DNA of 64,000 nt from contig NC_010602.1 in NCBI RefSeq assembly GCF_000017685.1, forward strand, positions 1,877,501 through 1,941,500, read 5' to 3'. The notes beneath the pieces were generated by a model, which was not told the origin of the DNA, made no database searches, and saw nothing but the letters and a program-made list of their open reading frames with translations. Of this stretch, positions 28,826 through 37,743 are shown piece after piece. Every line of letters begins with the position of its first letter. Position 1 is the stretch's first letter. The translations under genes and the position numbers were made by a program. The stretch is from Leptospira biflexa serovar Patoc strain 'Patoc 1 (Paris)'. Lineage in GTDB: Bacteria > Spirochaetota > Leptospiria > Leptospirales > Leptospiraceae.

Positions 28826-31800
28826 TTAAGCGGCCAAAAACTCCAAAATCGCTAGCAGTTTTTTTATTTTTTTAAGATCATCTTTTTCTAGGTTCGTATA
28901 ACGAAGGACAGATGGTTCTGAAGGAGATATCAATAGGCCTTTGAATTGAGCCATCGCCTGGATCACACGGTCCGGATTTCCTCGGAAGTATGTACCACAC
29001 TTAAACAAAATTTCCTCTGGTTTTTCAGTCACAAATTCAAAACCTAAATTGGATGCAAGAGTCCGGATTTTTTCCAATTCTACAAAGGTATTGGCTATCT
29101 GTGGCAGTTCACCAAACCGATCTTCCATCTCAAGAGCCAGTTCTTCGATTTCGTCCAAATTAGCGGAACCTTCAAAACGTTTGTAAAATTCAATTTTTTG
29201 TTTGGTATCTGGGATGTAGTCATCAGGAAGATAAAAATTGGTTTTTAAATTCACGGCAGTTCGAACCTCGACTCGAACCTCCTCCCCTTTGATTCGAGAA
29301 ATGGATTCTTCTAACATTTTAACATAAAGATCAAACCCCACTTCCATGATGTCTCCTGACTGCTCTTTACCCAGAAGATTTCCTGCACCCCGAATTTCCA
29401 AGTCACGCATCGCCACTTTAAATCCAGAACCTAATTCCTGATATTCGAAGATGGTATTCAAACGTTTTTCGGCAAGTTCGGTCATCAGCTTCTTAGATGG
29501 GTAAAACATATAAGCATATGCTTTTCGATCAGACCTTCCCACACGGCCCCGAATTTGGTACAATTGAGACAAACCAAACATATCTGCTTTTTTGACAATG
29601 AGGGTATTCACATTTGGCATATCAATCCCCGACTCAATGATGGTCGTAGTCACAAGGATATCGTATTTACGTTCATAAAATTCAACTAACGTTTCTTCAA
29701 TTTCATCTTCTGTCAATTGCCCGTGGAGGATTCCAACAGAAACTTCCGGAACAAGAGATCGGACATAGGATGCCTCCTCTTCAATCGACTCTACACGGTT
29801 GTAAAGATAAAACACTTGGCCACCACGTTCTATTTCTTTACGGATTGCTTCTTGGATGAGTGTATCATCCTCTTCTAAAACATACGTTTCAACACTTTGT
29901 CTATTTTTAGGTGCAGTAGAAATAATTGATAACTCACGGATCCCTGTAAGTGCCATGTGTAAAGTTCTTGGGATGGGCGTTGCAGTAAGAGTTAAAACAT
30001 CCACAAGATTTTTGAATTTTTTGATAGATTCTTTATGTGTAACACCAAACTTTTGTTCTTCGTCTATGATAAGGAGGCCTAAATTTTTTGGTTTTACTTT
30101 GGAAGACAAAATCGCATGCGTACCAATGAGCATGTCAATTTTACCTTCTGTAAAATTTTTTAAATCTTCGCGAATTTCTGCAGGTGATCGAAATCGAGAT
30201 ACAAAGGCAATTTTGATCGGATAATTTTCATATCTCTGTTTGAATGTATTAAAATGTTGGAGCGATAGGATGGTAGTTGGTGTGAGTAACATCACTTGTT
30301 TACCCGCCATGATTACCTTAAATGCTGCTCTGATGGCAACTTCTGTTTTTCCGTATCCCACATCCCCACAAACAAGACGATCCATTGGTCTGGAAGATTC
30401 TAAGTCTAGTTTGACTGCTTCAATGGCAGAGATTTGATCGGGAGTTTCTTCAAATTCAAATGCTGCTTCAAATTCTTCTTGCCAAATCGTATCTGGAGGA
30501 AAAGCAAAACCATTTAACTTCAAACGATTCGAATAGAGTAACACAAGTTCTTCGGCAAGTTTATCAACTGATTCTTGGACACGTTCTTTTGCCTTTTTCC
30601 AGGAATTTTTACCGAGTGTGTCTAATTTCGGTGAATCAGTTCCGCCGATGTATTTTTGAACAAGTGAAATTTGGTCTAAGGGAACAAATAAACTATCTCC
30701 CCCTGCATATTCTAATTTAAGAAAATCCCTTTCTTTTCCATCAGCTTTGGTTCGTTCAATTTTGACAAAACGACCCACACCATGATTGACATGTACAACA
30801 TAATCTCCTTCTTTTAGATCGATGAAGGATTCGATCATCTGAGAGGATTGTTTTTTATAACGAGTTTTCCGTTTGTATTGACGTCCAAATAAATCATTAT
30901 CCGTGAATACAAAAATCCCTTCATTTACTAAATGGAACCCACGTTTCAAATCAGAAAGAATCAAATGGATGCCTGGTTGAATGGATTCAAATGGAAAGCG
31001 GATTGGATCTTCTGAGTTTTCACCGATTGTATTCACTTCGGTTTCAGAAAACAATCCTTTGAGTCGCATCATCTGAGCCGAAAACGATGAAGTGATGAAG
31101 ATGGAGTGACCGGGATTTAAGGCTAGTAACTCAAGAAAGTATTCCTTTGCTTCTCGGATTTTCCCGCGAAATCCTTTCACCTCCGTGATGGGATCAAAGG
31201 AAAAATTATTTAGGAGACTTGGCAGGAGGGAAAACTGAATGCCAGGTGTCTCCTCCGATGTCAAAGACTTCCATTCCATTCCGAACGATAACAATTCAGT
31301 TGGTGGTAAACAAAGTGACTCTTCTTTTTTCTTTTCAAAAAGAGTATTGTATTCCCTTTCCATTCCAAAGGAGCGTTCTTTAGTTTCTTGGAATTTGGGA
31401 AAAATAAGAACTGGAGGTTCGGGAAAAAAATCCAAAAAACCTTCTTGTTTACGAACGAGCGGAAGGTGTTCTTCGATGATTTCGATTTCAGAATCAATTG
31501 GAAGACGTTTCTCCGAATATTCATTGAGGAGATTATGGTAATGTTCTAATTCTGATTTTGTGACGATGGTTTCGTTTGCAGCGGTGATGAGGACTTCATC
31601 TATTTTTTGAATTGATTTTTGAGTGTTGGGATCAAAGGTTCTAATTTCATCAACGGTATCTCCAAAAAAATCAATACGAACAGGGTTTGTAAGATAAGGA
31701 GTATAAATATCTAAAATACCACCTTTTAAACTAAAATGACCAAATTGTTCGCAAACTTCTTCTCGGTGGTAGCCAAGTTGAATGAGTTCAACCAATAAAG

Positions 31801-32248
31801 CTTCTAAAGGAAAATCAACACCTAACTTTAGTGTAATGGATTTTCCTTTTAAACTTTCCTTCTCTGGCAACTTCCTTAAAAAAGCAGCGACAGAAGTCAC
31901 AACTAAACTACGATTCCCAGCAAGGATTTGATTGATTGTTAGGATTCGATCTCGTTTCCACTCTACCTGCCATTTTGTATATTCATAAGGAATATTTTCT
32001 GGGCCTGGAAAAAAATAAATTTCTTCCTTGTTTAAAAAACTAAGAAGTTCACGACAAAAACTTTCTGCTTCTTGGTTCGTTGGGAGTACGACAACAAATG
32101 TTTTTTTTGTGAGTTTGTTTCCGTATAAAGTACTTGTCACAAAAGAATGTGCTGACTCTGGAATCCCACTAAGGTTTACGAGTGTTTCTTTAGCTTCTTT
32201 AAAAACGTCTTTTGCTTGGAAGGGTCTAATTTGAATGTCTTTTGTCAT
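28826..32248 (-). CDS. mfd: Transcription-repair coupling factor Mfd
   Basis: 1140 residues, normal length. The N-terminus is a UvrB-like domain; a CarD-type RNA polymerase-interacting domain (GDYVVHVNHGVGRF) follows at about 490-560, then superfamily 2 helicase motifs GDVGYGKTEVA (Walker A) and DEEQKFG, and a C-terminal TRCF domain. Mfd removes RNA polymerase stalled at lesions and recruits UvrA, which is encoded elsewhere in this window at about 48.4-51.3 kb. It starts 9 bases after the end of panC, so hisD-panC-mfd is probably one transcript. Confidence 0.97.
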   Translation of the reverse strand: MTKDIQIRPFQAKDVFKEAKETLVNLSGIPESAHSFVTSTLYGNKLTKKTFVVVLPTNQEAESFCRELLSFLNKEEIYFFPGPENIPYEYTKWQVEWKRDRILTINQILAGNRSLVVTSVAAFLRKLPEKESLKGKSITLKLGVDFPLEALLVELIQLGYHREEVCEQFGHFSLKGGILDIYTPYLTNPVRIDFFGDTVDEIRTFDPNTQKSIQKIDEVLITAANETIVTKSELEHYHNLLNEYSEKRLPIDSEIEIIEEHLPLVRKQEGFLDFFPEPPVLIFPKFQETKERSFGMEREYNTLFEKKKEESLCLPPTELLSFGMEWKSLTSEETPGIQFSLLPSLLNNFSFDPITEVKGFRGKIREAKEYFLELLALNPGHSIFITSSFSAQMMRLKGLFSETEVNTIGENSEDPIRFPFESIQPGIHLILSDLKRGFHLVNEGIFVFTDNDLFGRQYKRKTRYKKQSSQMIESFIDLKEGDYVVHVNHGVGRFVKIERTKADGKERDFLKLEYAGGDSLFVPLDQISLVQKYIGGTDSPKLDTLGKNSWKKAKERVQESVDKLAEELVLLYSNRLKLNGFAFPPDTIWQEEFEAAFEFEETPDQISAIEAVKLDLESSRPMDRLVCGDVGYGKTEVAIRAAFKVIMAGKQVMLLTPTTILSLQHFNTFKQRYENYPIKIAFVSRFRSPAEIREDLKNFTEGKIDMLIGTHAILSSKVKPKNLGLLIIDEEQKFGVTHKESIKKFKNLVDVLTLTATPIPRTLHMALTGIRELSIISTAPKNRQSVETYVLEEDDTLIQEAIRKEIERGGQVFYLYNRVESIEEEASYVRSLVPEVSVGILHGQLTEDEIEETLVEFYERKYDILVTTTIIESGIDMPNVNTLIVKKADMFGLSQLYQIRGRVGRSDRKAYAYMFYPSKKLMTELAEKRLNTIFEYQELGSGFKVAMRDLEIRGAGNLLGKEQSGDIMEVGFDLYVKMLEESISRIKGEEVRVEVRTAVNLKTNFYLPDDYIPDTKQKIEFYKRFEGSANLDEIEELALEMEDRFGELPQIANTFVELEKIRTLASNLGFEFVTEKPEEILFKCGTYFRGNPDRVIQAMAQFKGLLISPSEPSVLRYTNLEKDDLKKIKKLLAILEFLAA

Positions 32249-32257
32249 TGGATGGAA

Positions 32258-33109
32258 TTAGGGAGAGACTAAAACTTCATTGTCAATGAGACGAACCTCA
32301 CCAACAAATACGGCAGTAGCCAGTAAAAGTTCTCCATTTAAATTTGAGAGAGGTTGTAAAGTGATAGGATCGACAATTTCTAAATAATCAATTTTCACAT
32401 TGGATCCAGTCAAAAGGAAGTCAGTTAGAATTTCTTTCCAAACAATCAGGTTCTTTTCCCCACCTAATAATGTTTTTTTGGCAAGTTGGAACATTCTTGG
32501 AATAAGAGATGCCGTTTCTCTATCTTTTGGTGAAAGCCTAAGATTTCTCGAACTCATCGCCAGTCCATCCGATTCCCTTTTTGTGGGAACTCCGAGAATT
32601 TTGATAGGAAAATTCAGTTCTTCTACCATGGCGGAAATGATTCGATACTGTTGGTAGTCTTTGAGTCCAAAAAATCCATAATTAGGTTCTGTTAGATGGA
32701 AAAGTTTTGAAACAATTTGTAATACACCTTCAAAGTGACCTGGCCTTGTTCGTCCACAGAGAGTTGTCTGTAAGCTGGGAATACTCATTTGGATGGGAGT
32801 TTGTGATTTTGGATAGATCACTTCCACACTTGGTAAAAAAACCAAATCCACTCCATGTTCTTCGCATAACTTTAAATCCGATTCTGTATTTTTGGGATAC
32901 GCATCAAAGTCTTTTGGATCATTGAATTGTGTTGGATTGATAAAGATGGAGACAATTGTTTTAGTACATTGTCCTTTCGAAGTTTTAACCAAATCCATAT
33001 GCCCGTCATGAAGGGTACCCATTGTCGGACAAAACCCAATGGTTTCCTGATTTTGTTTCCATTCGGAAATGATCGTTTTTAGATCTGCAATCTCTGATAC
33101 AACGATCAT
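32258..33109 (-). CDS. panC: Pantothenate synthetase
   Basis: 283 residues. It condenses pantoate and beta-alanine with ATP to make pantothenate. The nucleotide-binding signature is PTMGTLHDGHMDLVK, with GLKDYQQYRII and SSRNLRLSP further on, all standard for PanC. Its first bases overlap hisD by 4 (translational coupling) and mfd follows 9 bases downstream. No panB or panD is visible in the window. Confidence 0.97.
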   Translation of the reverse strand: MIVVSEIADLKTIISEWKQNQETIGFCPTMGTLHDGHMDLVKTSKGQCTKTIVSIFINPTQFNDPKDFDAYPKNTESDLKLCEEHGVDLVFLPSVEVIYPKSQTPIQMSIPSLQTTLCGRTRPGHFEGVLQIVSKLFHLTEPNYGFFGLKDYQQYRIISAMVEELNFPIKILGVPTKRESDGLAMSSRNLRLSPKDRETASLIPRMFQLAKKTLLGGEKNLIVWKEILTDFLLTGSNVKIDYLEIVDPITLQPLSNLNGELLLATAVFVGEVRLIDNEVLVSP

Positions 33110-34398
33110 TGGAATTGCCTCGTTCGGACTTTCACACTAGTTCCATGTTCTTCGTCAAGTCCTTCCAATTCAGACATGAGTTTGACAAATGGATACAAGT
33201 TCTCGAGGGATTCTTTTGTGACTTCTTGGAATGTGACACGTTTCAGAAATGTATCAACTCCTAAAGATGAATAAATACGACTGCCTCTTGCTGTTGGCAA
33301 AATATGATTGGTTCCTGAGATATAATCTCCCATCGCAACTGGTGAATAAGGACCGAGGAATACACTGCCAGCATGTTCGATTTTTGCAAACACCGATTCA
33401 TAGTCCTTCGTTTGGATTTCTAAGTGTTCCGGGGCAAGTTCATTGGAAAACCAAATACAATCATCCAAGGTAGGAAAAACAAGGATACTTGAGTTTTCGT
33501 AAATTGCAGTCTGCTTCATCTGCAATCGTTTTGGCCTTTCTGAAAATGCAATTTCTAATTCTTCACTGACTCGTTTGGCAAGAGTTAAATCTGTTGTAAG
33601 AAGGATTGCTGAGGAATCTTCACCGTGCTCCGCTTGGGATAACATATCACAGGCGATCCATTTTGGGTTAGCATTTTCGTCGGCAATGATACAAACTTCA
33701 CTGGGGCCAGCGGGGCTCTCGATCCCAATCAGACCTTGCCCACTTAAATACGATTTGGCGGCGGCTACATACGCATTCCCAGGACCTACAATGAACTCTG
33801 ACTTGGGTACCGATTCGGTTCCGTAAGCAGCAGCGGCGATTCCTTGGGCACCTCCCACTGTGACAATCCGATCAATATCCATAATCTGAGCCAACCATAC
33901 CAAAATTTCAGGGATGCCATCTTTTTGTGGAGGTGTGATGAGTTGTATGGAAGGAACTCCTGCAATTTTTGCTGGAATGATGCCCATAAGGACACTAGAA
34001 GGGTACAATGCTTTTCCACCAGGAGCATATACTGCCAGGGAAGGAATCGGTGTGTATTTGACACCCAATCGATTCCCATCAATGACCTTGGACCAAGACT
34101 CTCGTTTTTGTTCCATGTGGAAGGCTTCGATATTGGATTTGGCCCTGAGGAATGCTTCTTTTGTTTTCTCGTCAACATTCGTTTTAATTTTTTTAGGATC
34201 TATGGTAAGTTGTGAAAGTTTGATCCCATCAAACATTTCGGTGTAGGAAAAAAGTGCCTGATCCCCTTGGGTGCGAACTGATTCCAAAATGGGTAAAATG
34301 CGGTCTGTTGCCGTCGTTAAGTCTTCCCTTGCTCCCTGAAGAAACCGTGAGTACAATTCTTTGGAATTTCGATCACAATGTAAGATGGGAATTGGCAT
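33106..34398 (-). CDS. hisD: Histidinol dehydrogenase
   Basis: 430 residues. It performs the last two oxidations of histidine synthesis, histidinol to histidine, with NAD and zinc. GPGNAYVAAAK, AGPSEVCIIAD and QAEHGEDSSA are the family landmarks, and NHILPT follows near the C-terminus. It heads a unit with panC and mfd. A second histidine gene, hisC, lies far away at 60.6 kb, so the pathway is scattered. A strong hairpin stands 7-42 bases upstream of the ATG. Confidence 0.97.
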   Translation of the reverse strand: MPIPILHCDRNSKELYSRFLQGAREDLTTATDRILPILESVRTQGDQALFSYTEMFDGIKLSQLTIDPKKIKTNVDEKTKEAFLRAKSNIEAFHMEQKRESWSKVIDGNRLGVKYTPIPSLAVYAPGGKALYPSSVLMGIIPAKIAGVPSIQLITPPQKDGIPEILVWLAQIMDIDRIVTVGGAQGIAAAAYGTESVPKSEFIVGPGNAYVAAAKSYLSGQGLIGIESPAGPSEVCIIADENANPKWIACDMLSQAEHGEDSSAILLTTDLTLAKRVSEELEIAFSERPKRLQMKQTAIYENSSILVFPTLDDCIWFSNELAPEHLEIQTKDYESVFAKIEHAGSVFLGPYSPVAMGDYISGTNHILPTARGSRIYSSLGVDTFLKRVTFQEVTKESLENLYPFVKLMSELEGLDEEHGTSVKVRTRQFQ

Positions 34399-34404
34399 AA
34401 ATTC

Positions 34405-34436
34405 AGCTTGGAAGGAAGTGCCTTCCTAAACAAGCT
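34405..34436. terminator. Two-tier hairpin between the DUF5683-like gene and hisD
   Basis: AGCTT (34405-34409) pairs with AAGCT (34432-34436), and GGAAGG (34410-34415) with CCTTCC (34421-34426), a 5-base loop. A T run follows only on the + strand, while both flanking genes are on the minus strand. It may end the upstream transcript or shape the hisD leader. It is not a canonical minus-strand terminator. Confidence 0.4.
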
Positions 34437-34441
34437 TTTTG

Positions 34442-35623
34442 TCAAAAACGAGAAGAGATTTCGATTTGGTAACGTGGGCCGAGTTCGAGTCCTGATTTTG
34501 TTTGTGAAAAACCAGATTCGGTTCCCATCGTAGCGTAGAACCTTTGGTTTTCATTCCCGATAGGAAACCCTGGTTCGTAGGAAGCAACATTTCGTTTGGC
34601 CGAAAAATAAGAATCGACCAAATTGTAAATTAAAAAGGCTCCCAAAATCCCAGCCCCAGCTTGGATCACACCTAACTCTGTTTTTGCGCGATTAAAACTA
34701 GCTTCTGCATTTGTCCGATTGAGTAACCATAATACTTGTGTATCGGCTCGCTCCGCAAGAACAACCCCAAGTAAGACCGCCGATTGGTAATCAGACCTCG
34801 CACTGATGAATCGATTGTAAGAATTGGCATAAACTGCCGCGGCGGAGAGAGCGATGGCAGGATAAACATAAAGTTTCCAATTTTTTCCATCGATGTATTT
34901 TTGCCCCCATCCAGGTATGACAGTAGAACGCCAAAGGGTGGAAAAATAAGGAGTCTCATAATAATCTTCAGGAATTTCTTTCGAAATGATTTTTTCTTGG
35001 CGTTTCGCAAAATTGGCGGCTTTTTCTTTGGTATCAGAAAATACAACGCGTTGTTTGACAGTCAACGTTTTGTTCCGCGGATTTTCTAAGACCAAATCAT
35101 AGATGCCTGTGTCTGTATCTGGATCAACAACAAACGTTGCTTTGGCGACTCCATCTGACTCGATGACAACTTTTTTTGCAGGAATCCTTTTTCCACCTGT
35201 GACCATATACACTTTCATAGGATGGATGAAATCTTTCCCTTCTAATAAAAAAACTTTTTCCTTATCTTCCTTTGAAACGGAGTATACGGAATCCTTTGAC
35301 AAAGTGGGAACTCTGGATACTACTACTTCGAACTTGACCCAATCGGAATAACTACCAACTTTTCCTAGTTTATTGATGACTGCCACTCTGTGTTCATATA
35401 CACCGGAAGTATAATTCACTAAATCGTAACTTGTACCCTTTACTTTTTCTGAAAGCACTAAGTATCCACTGGAATTTTTAATCTCCAATACATAACCCGT
35501 TGCCCCATCCACTTCCATCCAACGTAACTGGTGTTGCGTGCCCTCTTCCCCATCAGGCTCCGAAAAAATCGGAACACTGAATAAAAAAATAAAAAGTATG
35601 ATTAAAAATAATTTATTCCACAT
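34442..35623 (-). CDS. Secreted/membrane protein with Fn3-like, TIG-like and DUF5683-like segments
   Basis: 393 residues. A signal peptide (1-21) precedes an Fn3-like domain (about 30-105), an IPT/TIG-like beta segment (about 110-195) and a C-terminal region with the PGWGQKYIDGKNWK phrase and two hydrophobic helices, as in DUF5683 proteins. It therefore looks anchored in a membrane with its N-terminal domains outside. The start overlaps the end of the FecR/Fn3 gene by 11 bases. Together with the cyclase they form a three-gene unit, cyclase first. Function unknown. Confidence 0.65.
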   Translation of the reverse strand: MWNKLFLIILFIFLFSVPIFSEPDGEEGTQHQLRWMEVDGATGYVLEIKNSSGYLVLSEKVKGTSYDLVNYTSGVYEHRVAVINKLGKVGSYSDWVKFEVVVSRVPTLSKDSVYSVSKEDKEKVFLLEGKDFIHPMKVYMVTGGKRIPAKKVVIESDGVAKATFVVDPDTDTGIYDLVLENPRNKTLTVKQRVVFSDTKEKAANFAKRQEKIISKEIPEDYYETPYFSTLWRSTVIPGWGQKYIDGKNWKLYVYPAIALSAAAVYANSYNRFISARSDYQSAVLLGVVLAERADTQVLWLLNRTNAEASFNRAKTELGVIQAGAGILGAFLIYNLVDSYFSAKRNVASYEPGFPIGNENQRFYATMGTESGFSQTKSGLELGPRYQIEISSRF

Positions 35624-37736
35624 AGATGGTACCGGGTGTGAGGATTTTCGGAACTTTTAACTCAGGGACGGAAATGAAAAAATCCTGTTTGTTTGCAACG
35701 GATTCTTTTTCCGATCCATCGGTTGCCTTATATAAGGATGATACTTCCCAACGAAACCGACCCACATTTAATTTTTGGATCTCATTCATCTGATATTTAT
35801 TTGTTGTGATCCTTTCCGTAAGGATCACCTTTTCACGGATTCCTGAAACATCGATGAGTCTCAGACGATAAGCTGAAACTTTTTCCACAGGTTTCCAGCT
35901 GAAACTGATAAAATTTTTTGTGAATAAATCGATCGTTTCATTTCGGTTGGGAGAGAGAAGATTTGGTGGTTCAATATCGGAAACCATTTGAAAATTTCTT
36001 GTCACACTGATATTGTTTTCACCTTCTAAGGACCGTACTCGCCAAAAAAACTTTCCATAATCTTTGGACCTAAATTCAAAATAATTTCCAACCACAGACT
36101 CTTTTACAAGGGTTGTCTGAAAATCCGATTGGCGAGAAATTTCGATTTCGTAATTGGATTTTCCCGTTAATTTTTTCCATTTGAGAACCACAAGGTTTCT
36201 ATCATCCACTTCTACTTCAGCACCTTGGTTCGGATAAATCAGCTCCATTTCTTCTTTGGCAATGACAGTAATAGGAAAAGGTTTTGATTCAAAACTTGGT
36301 CCCCCATTGGTTAGCCCTTTCACTCGCCAAAAATAGGTCCCAACTTTTAATCCACTACTCAATTTGAAAAAATTATTTTTCAGTTTTTCGGACTGTAAAA
36401 TAGAACCAAAATTGATATCTGTGCTGAGTTCCCATTGGTAGGAATCAAAATCCTTATCATCCTTCCATGAAAAAAATAATTGTGATTTTGTTTGTTCCTC
36501 GGCGATCACCTTCCCCTTGTTTGGTTCCAATAGTTCTGGTGGCGATGTATTTGTTTTTTTCTGAATTTGGAAGGAGATTACAGATGTGGATTTTTCCTGA
36601 ATCCCTGGCAAATTGGATTTTGCCTTAATTTTTGCAAAATAAGTTCCTTCTTTTAATTGATCAAAGGCAAGAGATTGATTTTGAGTTTGTTTTAAGGTGA
36701 CAATGTCTGTAAATCCATTATCGCGAGCTATTTGAACTGTGTAGGAAGAATATAAATCCAGTAAATTCCAAACAAAACGAATGACAGGTATCTCGTTCGA
36801 ATAGGAAATCACATCCCCATTTTTCGGAGACAAAAGTTTCAAAGAAGGATCACTTAAGATTCGAAACTGATTCACTTCTGTGACAGCCTTTGATTTTGAC
36901 AATGGGTCTGTGTAGGACACTCGCCAATAATAAGAACCAACTTCCAATTTTTTACTGACACTAGCGGATGTTAATTTTTCTCGCATGATGGATTTAGAAA
37001 AGTCAGGAAAGAGAGAAACTTCCAAAACAGGATTGAATCGTTTGGCAGAATCTGAATTCCAACCAGAGAGCGAAAAATTGATTCTTTCTTGTCCCGATTC
37101 GGAAAAGATATTTTTCCTATCTTCTGGGTTTACCAATCGAAACAATTGTTTGGCAACCTTCACACCAGAATCGGTAACGTTTGCAACCTGGTCCTTTCCG
37201 ATCGTTTCTTCTTTCCCATTGGAAGTTAGTTTCGCTTCCCCTTGGTCTACTTTGATATTGAGTTCTGATTTGGTTTTATCTAATTTGATATCACCGTTTG
37301 CCACTTCGACGGTTTTATCCCCTGCCGTGATATTCATTTTCACATCACCAGAAGCAACTCCTTCCCGTGCCGCTTCAAAGGAACCGTAAGCAAAATTAAT
37401 ATTGATATTTTTATCTGAAATATCCAATAGGATCATTGAATTTTCTGATATATTGATTTTTGTCCCGTCATTTAAGGTTAAGATGGCATCGGACAATCCT
37501 TCTGTGCGGATCGTATCTCGATTTTTCACTTCAGTTTTGGATTCGATTAAATCCCAAACAACAGCATCATTGTACTTTCGAAGCACAGTTTTGTTCTTGA
37601 AAGTGATGACACCTATGGTTGGTTCTGTGGAATCATTGGCTCTAAAATTTAAATTACGATACAATAAAAATGAAAACAACAGGATGAGGAGGAGAAGTCC
37701 TGTTACTACAAATTTTGCATCATTTAACAAACGCAT
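35613..37736 (-). CDS. FecR-domain protein with repeated Fn3/Ig-like domains
   Basis: About 707 residues from the ATG at 37736; a GTG at 37781 would overlap the cyclase and lacks a ribosome site. One transmembrane helix (about 9-27) is followed by a FecR domain (about 40-190: DTIRTEGLSDAILTLNDG) and then about five beta-sandwich units, each opening with a PPELLEPNKGK- or LIYPNQG-like strand and containing a YFWRV- or FYWRV-type strand (FFWRV, YYWRV). The repeated WRV strand is a visible repeat of about 95 residues. The gene lies 7 bases after the cyclase stop. It probably projects into the periplasm; what it binds is unknown. Confidence 0.72.
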   Translation of the reverse strand: MRLLNDAKFVVTGLLLLILLFSFLLYRNLNFRANDSTEPTIGVITFKNKTVLRKYNDAVVWDLIESKTEVKNRDTIRTEGLSDAILTLNDGTKINISENSMILLDISDKNININFAYGSFEAAREGVASGDVKMNITAGDKTVEVANGDIKLDKTKSELNIKVDQGEAKLTSNGKEETIGKDQVANVTDSGVKVAKQLFRLVNPEDRKNIFSESGQERINFSLSGWNSDSAKRFNPVLEVSLFPDFSKSIMREKLTSASVSKKLEVGSYYWRVSYTDPLSKSKAVTEVNQFRILSDPSLKLLSPKNGDVISYSNEIPVIRFVWNLLDLYSSYTVQIARDNGFTDIVTLKQTQNQSLAFDQLKEGTYFAKIKAKSNLPGIQEKSTSVISFQIQKKTNTSPPELLEPNKGKVIAEEQTKSQLFFSWKDDKDFDSYQWELSTDINFGSILQSEKLKNNFFKLSSGLKVGTYFWRVKGLTNGGPSFESKPFPITVIAKEEMELIYPNQGAEVEVDDRNLVVLKWKKLTGKSNYEIEISRQSDFQTTLVKESVVGNYFEFRSKDYGKFFWRVRSLEGENNISVTRNFQMVSDIEPPNLLSPNRNETIDLFTKNFISFSWKPVEKVSAYRLRLIDVSGIREKVILTERITTNKYQMNEIQKLNVGRFRWEVSSLYKATDGSEKESVANKQDFFISVPELKVPKILTPGTIYVE

Positions 37737-37743
37737 GATGAAG

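Noticed and set aside
28817..28831. 7-1-7 palindrome GCTTAAATTTTAAGC at the end of mfd
   Set aside because: It is AT-rich, overlaps the stop codon and has no T run, so it is not a terminator or convincing operator.
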